Under the pieces are notes generated by a model. The model had not been told where the DNA came from, searched no databases, and saw only the letters and a program-made list of their open reading frames with translations. A DNA stretch of 64,000 bases from Rossellomorea sp. AcN35-11 (GTDB taxonomy: Bacteria > Bacillota > Bacilli > Bacillales > Bacillaceae_B): positions 1,346,001-1,410,000 of the forward strand of contig CP128835.1 of NCBI GenBank assembly GCA_030388825.1. The letters run 5' to 3'. Position numbers and translations under genes: made by a program. This document shows positions 32,763 through 41,326 of the stretch, in pieces (the first letter of the stretch is position 1; every line of letters starts with the position of its first letter).

Positions 32763-33938
32763 ATGTCGATTACCATAAACGCGAGAGCCCAGCGGTTAGT
32801 CATCCCTGGAATCCGCCAGTTCGCCAACCAGCTGGCCTATTATCCCGACGCCATCAATTTAACCATCGGCCAGCCTGACTTCCCGACACCTGAAGCAGTA
32901 AAGGAAGCGGGAATCAAGGCAATCACCTCGAATCAAACGGGCTATTCTCATAATTCCGGTCTATTGGAATTGCGGATCGCCATCCGGGACTTCTTTGCCG
33001 ATGTGTACAGGCTGGATTACAATCCCGAAACAGAAGTGATCGTGACCAACGGGGCAAGCGAAGCCATTGATGCTGTCTTCCGGACGATCCTGGAAGAAGG
33101 GGACGAAGTGATCCTGCCTGCCCCCCTTTATTCAGGATACGAACCGATCATTACCATGTGTGGAGCGAAGGTAGTCTACCTCGATACATCGGTGACGCAG
33201 TTCCGACCGTCTCCCGAGAGGCTCGAAGACTTAATCACGGACAAAACCAAGGCAGTCCTGTTCAATTATCCGTCCAATCCCACAGGGGTCACCCTGAGCA
33301 AGGAAGAAGTGGATGAACTCGTTGACGTGATCGAGAAGCATGATCTCTTCGTTATTTCCGATGAGATCTACAGTGAGAATGCCTTTGAAGGAGAGCATCA
33401 TTCCTTTGCGGCCTATCAGAACCTGAAAGACCGGCTATTCCTCATCCACGGCTTATCGAAATCCCATAGCATGACGGGGTGGCGGATCGGTTTTGTACTG
33501 GGACCGGAGTCTGTTATGGAGCATGTGGTGAAGATCCATATCTACAATGTCGTCTGTGCTTCTGTTCCCGGTCAATATGCGGCCATTGAAGCATTGCGCA
33601 ATAACAGGCACGTACCCGCTTTAATGAATGTCGCCTATAAAAAACGACGGGATTTTGTCTATGAGCGTTTGATGGAAATGGGCTTTGATGTCGTGCTGCC
33701 CAAAGGGGCCTTTTATATTTTTCCTTCTATTAAAAGCTATAATCTCTCCTCATTGGAATTCGCCACTCGTTTATTAAAGGAAGGCGGAGTAGCGGTAGTG
33801 CCGGGGAGCGCGTTTACACATTACGGGGAAGGCTATATCCGGATTTCGTTTGCCTACAGTATGGACGTGTTAGAAAAAGGGCTGATCCGTTTGGAGCACT
33901 GGCTGAATCAGGAGCATATGAAGGAGGTCATCTCATGA
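32763..33938 (+). CDS. PLP-dependent aminotransferase class I (PatA/AspC-like), 391 aa
   Basis: Fold type I aminotransferase: LTIGQPDFPTP near residue 35, NPTGVTLS near 175, ISDEIYSE near 200, the PLP lysine in LSKSHSMTGWRIGF (about 236) and the substrate Arg in GYIRISFAYS near 365. Converts amino acids and 2-oxo acids; here it may process the keto acid made by the GlcD-like enzyme. Overlaps the next gene by 4 bases. The exact amino donor is not evident. Confidence 0.85.
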   Translation: MSITINARAQRLVIPGIRQFANQLAYYPDAINLTIGQPDFPTPEAVKEAGIKAITSNQTGYSHNSGLLELRIAIRDFFADVYRLDYNPETEVIVTNGASEAIDAVFRTILEEGDEVILPAPLYSGYEPIITMCGAKVVYLDTSVTQFRPSPERLEDLITDKTKAVLFNYPSNPTGVTLSKEEVDELVDVIEKHDLFVISDEIYSENAFEGEHHSFAAYQNLKDRLFLIHGLSKSHSMTGWRIGFVLGPESVMEHVVKIHIYNVVCASVPGQYAAIEALRNNRHVPALMNVAYKKRRDFVYERLMEMGFDVVLPKGAFYIFPSIKSYNLSSLEFATRLLKEGGVAVVPGSAFTHYGEGYIRISFAYSMDVLEKGLIRLEHWLNQEHMKEVIS

Positions 33939-35565
33939 GGCAATGGGAGACGCCGGAGTCGTTACGTGCGTTACTGTGTGAGCTCGTCAGCTGGGACAGC
34001 CGGACGCTGACGGAAGGAGAGATTGATTTCCCCTTGAAGGTGTATGAAAAAATGAAGGGGATTCCATATTTTGCTTCCCACCCTGATCTTCTGAAGCTCG
34101 GAGCTGCCGACTACGGCCGGCAGTTTCTGACTGCCCTTTATAAGCATGAGACGGCCGTTAAAACGATTGTGTTGATCAGTCACTTTGACACCGTCAGCAC
34201 GGAAGAATACGGAGAGCTTGAAGCCCTGGCGTTCAACCCTGAGAGCTTAACGAAGGAATTAGAGCACTATATCGATGAGCTGCATCCCGAAGCCCGGCAC
34301 GATCTCCGGTCCCGCCAGTATCTATGGGGGAGGGGGACGATGGATATGAAAGCGGGACTCGCCATCCATATGGGCATCATGGAAAAAGCGGCTGAAGAAA
34401 AGTGGCCCATCAATCTCGTACTCCTTACAGTGCCCGATGAAGAAGTCAACTCGTCAGGAATGCGGTCGGCCGTTAGGGCCTTGAATGACATGAAAGAGGA
34501 GCATCACCTCGACTATTCGTTATTCTTAAACGGAGAGCCCGTCTTTTCCATGAAGCCTACGGATACTTCCTACCATGTATACTCGGGAACCATCGGCAAA
34601 ATCATGCCGTCCGCCCTGTTTTATGGAAGAGAAACACATGTAGGCGAACCGTTAAGCGGAATGACATCGTCCTTCATGGCGTCCTTTTTAACACGGAAGA
34701 TGGAATGGAATCCTCTTTTCAGGGAGACGGTTTATGGCGAGAACACACCTTTGCCCATCACCCTTCAACAAGAGGACTTACGCCTCAACTATTCTGCCCA
34801 GACCCCCCTATGGAACCGTGGCCCTGTATAATGTCTTCACCATGAAGCGGACGGCGGCAGATGTCATGGACCTATTTGAAGAGGTCGCCCTGTCTGCTGC
34901 GGAGGAATGCAACGAATGGTACAGGGGACTGTGTGAGCGTGAGAAGATCCCATCCGTGGGGGAAGTGAACGTGCTCCGCTACTCAGAACTCATCGACTAT
35001 GCGGATAAGAAGCTGGGGAAGAATTATATTGAGGCATTGAAGCATGACATTGGGATCAACCAGGGGGGACGACCGGGAAAAATCCTTCAGGATCGCCGAC
35101 ACCCTCCTCATCAACTGTCAGGAGCTGACCCCGGCCATCGTCCTGATGTTCACACCACCCTTCTATCCTGCCGTCAACACATCCGATCATCCGCTCGTTT
35201 CAAGGTGTATCCAAAAGGTAACAGAGGTGGCGAAAGCCCAGTTCAACCTGCCTGTCGAACAGGCCCATTACTTTAACGGCATCTCCGATCTCAGCTATGT
35301 CAACTACAAAGACGAAAACAAAGGATGGGCCGTATTCGAGGAAAACACACCCGTCTGGAACACCACCTACACCATCCCGTTCAAAGACATGAACAAACTC
35401 GAAGGCCCAGTTCTCAATGTCGGCCCCTTCGGCAAAGACGCCCACAAACGCACCGAACGCCTTCATATCGAAAGCGCCTTCGTAAAGACCCCTGTATTCG
35501 TCGAGACGGTTGTGAAGGAAGTGATGGCGTGGGACGGGGGGACAGGCACCGTGTCCCGATCATGA
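33935..35565 (+). pseudogene. rocB: RocB-like M20 peptidase, two frameshifts
   Basis: Three frames join to about 542 residues, the length of RocB. Part 1 has SHFDTVSTEEYG (HxD), LWGRGTMDMKAGLA and LLTVPDEEVNSSG (metal and catalytic Glu pair). Part 2 (YGTVALYNVFTMKRTAADV) resumes after one extra C in the run 34803-34808. Part 3 (REKSFRIADTLLINCQELTP) resumes after one extra G in 35063-35068. The total of 1631 bases equals two extra bases. Its 3' end reads through REP element R2, adding a WDGGTGTVSRS tail. M20 enzymes are zinc amidohydrolases; RocB lies with arginine catabolism in B. subtilis but its substrate is unclear. Probably intact in the cell. Confidence 0.75.
35531..35557. repeat. REP-like palindrome R2
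   Basis: GGGACGG-GGGGACAGGCACC-GTGTCCC, inside the last codons of the rocB-like gene. Confidence 0.8.
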
Positions 35566-35589
35566 TAAAAGACGAGATGGCCGTTCTCT

Positions 35590-35616
35590 GGGACAAGGGA
35601 CCTGTCCCTGTGTCCC
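35590..35616. repeat. REP-like palindrome R3
   Basis: GGGACAAGG-GAC-CTGTCCCTGTGTCCC, 33 bases after R2 and in the opposite orientation, so R2/R3 form a mosaic pair. Confidence 0.8.
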
Positions 35617-35859
35617 ATTTGAAGACCCCCCAATGGCCGGAATTGCCTTTGTAGTGGGATTTTTTACTCAAGCTTTAAACCTCGTTTTTATCTCTTAAAC
35701 AACTGTTTAACCCTACAAATACCAATGTATCCATATTCAAACCGTTTAATTAAACGTTTGTTTAAAAAATAGATGAGGACGGTCTTCAGTAATAGAAAAG
35801 AAAGCAAGGTCCATGCTCAGTTTTTGCCTTAATAGTATAAAGACGAGAGGCCGTTCCCT

Positions 35860-35877
35860 GAGACAAGGTAGCTGTCC
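35860..35877. repeat. Degenerate REP-like element R4
   Basis: GAGACAAGGTAGCTGTCC with an outer stem GGCCGTTCCC / GGAAACGGCC. A decayed copy in the same flanking context as R3. Confidence 0.5.
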
Positions 35878-35900
35878 AAAGGAAACGGCCCTATTGAATT

Positions 35901-35927
35901 GGGACAAGGAACCTGTCCCCTAGTCCC
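35901..35927. repeat. REP-like palindrome R5
   Basis: GGGACAAGGAACCTGTCCCC-TAGTCCC. Contains the TAG stop codon of the minus-strand hydrolase gene ending at 35920. Confidence 0.85.
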
Positions 35928-36743
35928 TTCCCATAAACCCCTCAATCATCGCATTGAACTTCTTACTATGTTCCCAAAACATGAGATGTCCTCCAAGTAC
36001 TTCAACCGAGGCTTTAGGGGCAAGCTTCCTAAGGCTTGAGGTCGCGGCTTCTGCCCAGTGCTCGGCGATAACATACAGGGTGGGGACAGATTCACTGCTC
36101 TCTGCCGCCTCCACACGATAATCGGAGAAAAGTCCGGAAGAAAATAAATTGGCTGCAATATAGTAAGGTGTTTTCAGTGATTGCTCCACGATCCACTTCA
36201 ATTCTTCATCCCTCAGCTCCCGCTGGACCATGACGCCGGATGCATAGGGCAGCAATGAAATCCCGCTGTCCTTTTGGATTGCGAAGATAGTTGGTGTAGG
36301 CCTGCTGCCATGTCATCAAGGGGTCCTTCAACCCATTCGTCATCTTGTTGAACGGATAGTGATTTAGGTGGCATATCAATGAGGACTATGGATTGGATGC
36401 CTTCTGCCCCAAATTGGCGGATATACTCCCAAACCGTCAGGCATCCGAATGACCAGCCGACTAGAATGGGATTCTCCACCTTTAATTGCTTTAATACCTT
36501 TCGAAGATCCGTTCCATGGGTGACGTAGTCGTTTCCATGGACCGTCATGGTTGACCGGCCGTGGCTTCGGGGATCGATCACAATCGTACGGTGGGTTTTG
36601 GAAAAATGTTTGACCTGCTCGTTAAAGACTTCGGTGGTGAAGGTAAACCCCGGAATAAAGACAATCGGCTCCCCGCTGCCGGTATCCTGCACAAATAATT
36701 CGATTCCCGGTTCTACTTCAATATATGTGCCATGTGGGTTCAT
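35920..36743 (-). pseudogene. Alpha/beta hydrolase, two frameshifts
   Basis: Starts MNPHGTYIEVEPGIELFVQD with GGAGG upstream and contains FIPGFTFTTEVF, DPRSHGRSTMTVHG and the nucleophile elbow VGWSFGCLTVWEY. Near 36320 one extra base leads into AYTNYLRNPKGQRDF and near 36260 another leads into YASGVMVQRELRDEELKWI. The final part has VPTLYVIAEHWAEAA and the catalytic His in LGGHLMFWEHS. The length of 824 bases fits two extra bases, giving about 273 residues. Lipase/esterase-like; the substrate is unknown. The stop codon falls in REP R5. Most likely functional with sequence errors. Confidence 0.7.
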
Positions 36744-36780
36744 GGATGTGCCTCCTTAATTTGTTTGCATACTATTCTTC

Positions 36781-36807
36781 GGGACAAGGGGACAGGCACA
36801 CTGTCCC
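36781..36807. repeat. REP-like palindrome R6
   Basis: GGGACAAGGGGACAGGCACACTGTCCC in the gap between the hydrolase start and the DUF948 gene; paired with R7 in opposite orientation 26 bases away. Confidence 0.8.
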
Positions 36808-36832
36808 ATCTCTTCCCATTTATTTAGATGAT

Positions 36833-36859
36833 GGGACAGTGAACCTGTCCCCCCGTCCC
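36833..36859. repeat. REP-like palindrome R7
   Basis: GGGACAGTGAACCTGTCCCCCCGTCCC ending one base from the stop codon (36861-36863) of the DUF948 gene. R6 and R7 could fold together as a longer hairpin. Confidence 0.85.
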
Positions 36860-36860
36860 A

Positions 36861-37223
36861 CTACTTCAACTTAATCTGCACCGGTTTCACTTCCTTGGCG
36901 TGAATGGTTTTGGGTTTGTTCTTCTGCAAGGCGGTTCGTTTCACCGAGCTTGTCACATCGTGGAGCATTTCTCCCACATCCTGGGCGGACTCGACTAATG
37001 GGTCAATGGCTTTCACCTTTCCTTTTACATCCTCCGAAATTTGGTTTGCTGTATGAATCAGGTCTTCTGTTTCATCTGTGATGCCGTTCACGGCTTTGCG
37101 GGCATCGGCCAGTGTTTTTTCCGTTTCTCCTAGTGTTGCCATGATTTTTCGCAGTGTCAGAATTAAATAGATGACCAGAATGGTAAACGCGACGGCTGCA
37201 ATGGCAGCACTCCATTCAAGCAT
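36861..37223 (-). CDS. DUF948-family membrane-anchored coiled-coil protein, 120 aa
   Basis: One N-terminal membrane helix (residues 4-26, AIAAVAFTILVIYLILTL) followed by a coiled coil of heptads (MATLGETEKTLADARKAVNG, then TDETEDLIHTANQISEDVKG) and a basic tail ending VKPVQIKLK. Matches DUF948, the YtxG/YoxC-like general stress and cell-surface proteins of Bacillus. The ATG at 37223 follows GAAGGGAGC. It ends at REP R7. Role in stress or envelope not established. Confidence 0.75.
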   Translation of the reverse strand: MLEWSAAIAAVAFTILVIYLILTLRKIMATLGETEKTLADARKAVNGITDETEDLIHTANQISEDVKGKVKAIDPLVESAQDVGEMLHDVTSSVKRTALQKNKPKTIHAKEVKPVQIKLK

Positions 37224-37441
37224 TGAGACCAGCTCCCTTCGTTTACTTTAAGTCTATGAGGGTGTCGTCTGTGACATTCTTCGTTTACAAAAATTGGGCA
37301 GGGCAAGCACCGGGATCGCATTTTTCACTCAGAACGAAGTCGCCTCCTCTTTCCTGTGAAAAAATGTTTCTTCTTGGGGTGTCCTTTTTCAGCCTTTCAA
37401 CCTATTTAAAAGGTGAATAGAAGAGAAGGGTGGAGAAGAAG

Positions 37442-38479
37442 ATGAAATCAGGATGTCAGGTAGTGGATCAAATCAGTGAATGGGAGATCAAGGGGAATAT
37501 CGTTCCGCATTTATGGTATAAGAACATGACGTTTTCAAGCGGCAAAGCCCATTTTGTGGCGATTACGCTTCTTGCGGATATCGTGTATTGGTACAGACCA
37601 ACGATGATGAGGGATGACAGCGGGAAGATCATCGGTGCGAGAACGAAATTCAAGGGGGATATGCTGCAGAAAAGCTATCAGGCATTTGCTGATACATACG
37701 GGTTTACGAAGCGGCAGGTGAAGGACGCCGTCGATTTTCTTGTGGATCATCATTTAGTAGTCCGGGAGTTCAGAACGATTTCATCATCAAGCATCATGTT
37801 AAACAACGTGATGTATGTGCAGCCCATCGCCGAGAATGTCAAACGGTTGATGAATGAGCGGTGCCATGTGAGTGAGCTCGTTTCTATTTGCCCACCTGTT
37901 ACGTTGGAGCGTACCACCTTATCCCTTTCAAAGGAGGACCTGTCCCTTCCTGAGGAGGGGGCTCCTCACGTGGAGGCGGGGACGTATACAGAGAGTACTT
38001 CAAAGAATCCTTCAAAAAAAGATAAACAACAACAAAGCGCGGAAGAGTGTCCGGTCCATTTTTACAAAACCAATGAATTCGGCAAACCGGGTGCTTATAT
38101 TCTTGAAAAGATCAACATGTGGTGTGCAAGGCTTTCAGACAGCCTCGTGGTGGAAGCGATGAAAAAGGCGGTGGAACAAGGGAAGCTGTACTGGAGCTAT
38201 GTGGATGCGATCCTTGTGAAGTGGGAGCAGATGGAAGTGCGGGATGTGGAGGATGCGAGGGCAAAGGAGTTTCAATGTATGTTCGAGAAAGTGTACAAGA
38301 AGAAAGGTGTCAGGTCCGGAAAGAGACCGGTCCGGACGGAAAAGCTGCCTGATTGGTTTACCGATGAAGGGGGAACGGAAACGGCTGATGAAATGGACGA
38401 GACGTTTGAAGTGGAAAAGGCAAAGCTGATGATGGAGCTTGAAGCGTACTGTGAGGGGAGGGGCAGTCTCGTTATCTAA
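37442..38479 (+). CDS. DnaD-like replication-initiation-type protein, orphan, 345 aa
   Basis: The N-terminal about 140 residues look like a winged-helix replication initiator domain (FSSGKAHFVAITLLADIVYW, then YGFTKRQVKDAVDFLVDHHL). A Ser/Lys/Gln-rich linker (about 165-205) leads to a DnaD/DnaB_2-type helical domain (KPGAYILEKINMWCARLSDS, YVDAILVKWEQM) and an acidic tail. This layout is common in phage and plasmid replication modules that load helicase. No other phage genes lie nearby, so it is a domesticated or leftover gene. The ATG at 37442 is preferred to the GTG at 37430. Convergent with the TPR regulator at 38514. Confidence 0.7.
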   Translation: MKSGCQVVDQISEWEIKGNIVPHLWYKNMTFSSGKAHFVAITLLADIVYWYRPTMMRDDSGKIIGARTKFKGDMLQKSYQAFADTYGFTKRQVKDAVDFLVDHHLVVREFRTISSSSIMLNNVMYVQPIAENVKRLMNERCHVSELVSICPPVTLERTTLSLSKEDLSLPEEGAPHVEAGTYTESTSKNPSKKDKQQQSAEECPVHFYKTNEFGKPGAYILEKINMWCARLSDSLVVEAMKKAVEQGKLYWSYVDAILVKWEQMEVRDVEDARAKEFQCMFEKVYKKKGVRSGKRPVRTEKLPDWFTDEGGTETADEMDETFEVEKAKLMMELEAYCEGRGSLVI

Positions 38480-38513
38480 TGCCATGTTGAATCAACCTCT
38501 GTGCCACTTAAGC

Positions 38514-39416
38514 TCACTGGGAGGGACCGTCTGCAAACGGCTTTGACATCTCTGCAATCTTAGGAACAAGGAACGCTACATATGCCTCATCCTCCCGCAG
38601 TTCAAACATGTGCAGGGCATGCTTGAAATAGGGCAGGGCTTTTTCATTGTCACCTGACAGCTCATAGTTATAGCCAACTTGATAATGCAATTCGCCGAGA
38701 CCCCAAAGAAGCTCTTCTTCGAGACACCATTTAATGGCGTCGAGGCAATAGGTCGTCGAAGCCTCAAGCTCTCCTGTACGGGTAAGCACTCTTGCTATGC
38801 TGTAAAACAACCGGGCTTTGATGGACTTGTCATGTAAGGCTTCCGTCATGTGCAGGGCCGTTTCCACCAGCCTGAAGTGATGGAGGGCCTCCTCATATTG
38901 GTGTATGGAAAAGTGGATGTTGCCGATGCTTGAAAGAATCTGCATTTCTCGTTCTGACATGGCTTTTTTCACGTCTGCAGTGAGCTCATAAGCCTGATGT
39001 AAGAGGGAAAAGGCCTCCTCTGCGTCCTTGTTCACTTCATATTGATAAATGCCTTTATGCCAGTAAAGCAGCTGCAGCTTTTTGTCATCCCTGTAGAAAA
39101 GAGGATTCGTCTCCTCGGTTTTGATCACCTCCATCATTTCATCATAATGGCGGTTGATGCGGAGATACCTCAATTGCCGTTCTACTTCTTTGATGTAATC
39201 CAGCCTTGGAGTCGTGCCGATTTCAAAGAAATAGTTCACGTCGACCCCAAGCTTTACCGAGATTTGATACAGAGCTGTGGCACTCGGATAGATGTCTCCC
39301 TTTTCGATCCGGCTGATGAGTGCCTGGGTACAGATCCCCTTAGCGAGTTCGCCTTGGGTCATTCGTGCTGCCTTTCTCATTTCCTTTATCTTCTTTCCGA
39401 TGACGGAGTAATCCAT
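38514..39416 (-). CDS. HTH-TPR regulator, paralogue 1, 300 aa
   Basis: Starts MDYSVIGKKIKEMRKAARMT (ATG at 39416 with AAAGGAGGTGG upstream; the longer frame to 39473 runs through this site). XRE domain to residue about 65 with LAKGICTQALISRIEKGDIY, then TPR-like helices (for example QILSSIGNIHFSIHQYEEAL). One of three paralogues (with 42874 and 47018) that share GDIYPSATALYQI and FFEIGTTPR. Shorter than the RNPP proteins at 2545 and 17366 and with no peptide gene after it. It is divergent from the secreted metalloprotease at 39699, which it may control (inference). Confidence 0.8.
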   Translation of the reverse strand: MDYSVIGKKIKEMRKAARMTQGELAKGICTQALISRIEKGDIYPSATALYQISVKLGVDVNYFFEIGTTPRLDYIKEVERQLRYLRINRHYDEMMEVIKTEETNPLFYRDDKKLQLLYWHKGIYQYEVNKDAEEAFSLLHQAYELTADVKKAMSEREMQILSSIGNIHFSIHQYEEALHHFRLVETALHMTEALHDKSIKARLFYSIARVLTRTGELEASTTYCLDAIKWCLEEELLWGLGELHYQVGYNYELSGDNEKALPYFKHALHMFELREDEAYVAFLVPKIAEMSKPFADGPSQ

Positions 39417-39698
39417 TGTGCCACCTCCTTTTACGTCCTGTCCTTTTGAATAATAGTATACCATTTGAAGCAAGGGGACGGTTCACACTCTACTTTATCC
39501 GTTTAGTAGAATGGAAACCGCCGCCACTCTCCTTTTTTTGATAAAAAAAGACAAGGATTCAAGAAAATTTTCTATCATCCAGTCGAAAAAACCTCTTTTC
39601 CTCCATGACTTTTAACCCGCATTTTCCCAACCTGGAATAAAAAGGAATCAGGAGGAATCCTCCGAATATAGAAGTATACCAAAAAAGGAGGGTTCTTT

Positions 39699-40527
39699 AT
39701 GAACTTGAAAAAAAATCGCTTCAACGACACTCGCTTTATCCATTTGTGTGGCACCTGCCATGGGACTTGCGAAAGTACAACCGACAGGCTTTGACCATCA
39801 TGATCATGACCACGCTGCTCCAACGACTACGTACATCGATTCTTTACCGAAAGCCAAGGAATATGCCCCGGACAAAGGGCCAGCAACAGTGGAGAAATCT
39901 ACTAATGTAGTAGAGTTAGATGAAAAAGGGAAGGTGAAGGGTTCATCCACGACCAAAAGTACCCTTTCGAAAGAAAAGCAGCCCATGCAGAAAGCAGCCG
40001 CAGCCGCTGCAGCCAACCGGACGGTAACGGTTCTGGCAGTGGCCGATGAGGAATACCGTGCTGCCTATAGTGACTGGCAAACCCGTGTCCAGCAGATTGT
40101 CGAGAATGCCGATAATGCCTTTGTTCGTGATCACGGGATCGATTTTCAAGTGCAGGCGGTGGGGAACTGGACATCACAGGGAGCAAACAGCTCGCAAATT
40201 CTATCAGATTTAAGTAGAGACTGGTCTGGGTACAACTATGACTTTGTCGTAGGGTTCACAAGGGATGCGAATTTTGAAGCGGGTGGCATTGCGTATGTTT
40301 ATTCTTCCGACCCGGGAACAGCCTTCAGCGTTAACCTGGATCAAGGAGTCACGAATACCTCCAAAGCCGCTCAACACGAGTTCTCCCATAACTACGGGCT
40401 GGGACATGATGCACAAGGGAGCGGGATTCGCTGCATTATGAATTATGATTACTCGTATTCTGTCGATTATTGGCACACAGCCCATAACACACAGATTCAG
40501 AATAATAAAGTTTGGTATGGTCAGTAA
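39699..40527 (+). pseudogene. Secreted zinc metalloprotease (M84-like), frameshift in signal peptide
   Basis: ATG at 39699 after AAAGGAGGG. Removing one A from the run 39708-39715 gives a clean signal peptide MNLKKIASTTLALSICVAPA followed by MGLAKVQPTGFDHHDHDHAA and a Lys-rich propeptide. The mature part has the zinc motif AQHEFSHNYGLGHDAQGSG (HExxHxxGxxHD) and a Met-turn-like IMNYDYSY. As written, the first frame ends early, but 829 bases equals one extra base. Exported peptidase, about 275 residues. Upstream region shared with the HTH-TPR regulator. Either a sequence error or an A-tract phase switch at the signal peptide. Confidence 0.8.
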
Positions 40528-40681
40528 GGGATTATTAAAAGAGCTCAAGAGGGTTTTTGACAGCGTATGACAAAAAATATTCTTCTGGTAATATACTAAC
40601 ATTTTTAACAAAAATTGTTTTATAGTAGTCATAGAGATTATTTGGGCCTGAATAACTCTAACCAAAGGGAGGGTATTTGTC

Positions 40682-41065
40682 GTGAAAAAAATAATAGTCG
40701 TTTTAACATTGGTCTTGGCACTTACGTTTGCAGGGGTTTCTTCCACATTGGCAGCGACATCATTCAATACGGAAGATGGCAGATATGAGATGAGCTTGAC
40801 GACGACGAGCTCGAAAAATGATGTGAAAATCACTGTTTCGAATCTGGTAGAACTTCATTATGCAGGCTATGAATCCAGTGCGTCTGGAACACAGCTCCAG
40901 GCTAGACTCTGCTCCGCTTCCACAGGAAATTGCACGGGTTACCAGACAATGGGAGGAAACACGACCACGTTCACCAACATGATCCCGTCTACATATTATG
41001 TAGATATTAGAGACGTCATGAGCAGTTCTTCTATTTCAGGAAAAGTGAGCGCATACGCGTATTAA
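40682..41065 (+). CDS. Small secreted protein, 127 aa
   Basis: GTG start after AGGGAGGGTATT. Signal peptide KKIIVVLTLVLALTFAGVSS with cleavage near SSTLAA (about residue 24). The mature about 100 residues are beta-rich and Ser/Thr-rich (DGRYEMSLTTTSSKNDVKIT), with one Cys pair in ARLCSASTGNCTGY, and end SGKVSAYAY. The family is not recognised. It follows the metalloprotease by 155 bases and is closed by a strong terminator; protease substrate, inhibitor or surface protein are all possible. Confidence 0.7.
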   Translation: MKKIIVVLTLVLALTFAGVSSTLAATSFNTEDGRYEMSLTTTSSKNDVKITVSNLVELHYAGYESSASGTQLQARLCSASTGNCTGYQTMGGNTTTFTNMIPSTYYVDIRDVMSSSSISGKVSAYAY

Positions 41066-41087
41066 TAGAAAAAAATGAAATAGAATT

Positions 41088-41117
41088 AACCTCTCTCGAT
41101 TTTGAGGGAGGTTTTTC
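41088..41117 (+). terminator. Rho-independent terminator
   Basis: AACCTCTCTC / GAGGGAGGTT stem followed by TTTTT, 22 bases past the small secreted protein gene. Confidence 0.8.
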
Positions 41118-41326
41118 GTATTAACCAAACGTTTGATTAAACTTGTTTAGCTTAGTGATCATCTCGTTTAGATCATTAAACGAGTGTTTAAGCATTTATC
41201 AGCTAAGAACAAAGACGGAAGATCTGCCACTCCATCCCTCAGTTCATACCAATGTTTGATTGAGCACTCAAAACGCATCGATTGCAGTAACAGTCAAACC
41301 AACATACCGAATGGGCTATGTCCGCA

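Larger units (their letters stand above)
35566..35919. other. Intergenic with REP copies and TTTAAAC palindromes
   Basis: No gene. It holds R3, degenerate R4 and part of R5, plus a duplicated 30-base context (AGACGAGATGGCCGTTCTCT at 35570 and AGACGAGAGGCCGTTCCCT at about 35841). A run of AAACAACTGTTTAA and AAACCGTTTAATTAAACG sequences at about 35695-35770 resembles operator palindromes; a related ACCAAACGTTTGATTAAAC occurs near 41125. Confidence 0.5.

Noticed and set aside
31449..35565. Treating the pieces of DctM and RocB as separate small genes
   Set aside because: Each set joins to exactly the expected family length after removing one or two bases, with motifs divided between frames.
41120..41190. 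AAACGTTTGATTAAAC-type palindromes here and near 35740 as a TetR-type operator pair
   Set aside because: No TetR gene is in the window and the copies differ; noted only as similar intergenic sequence.
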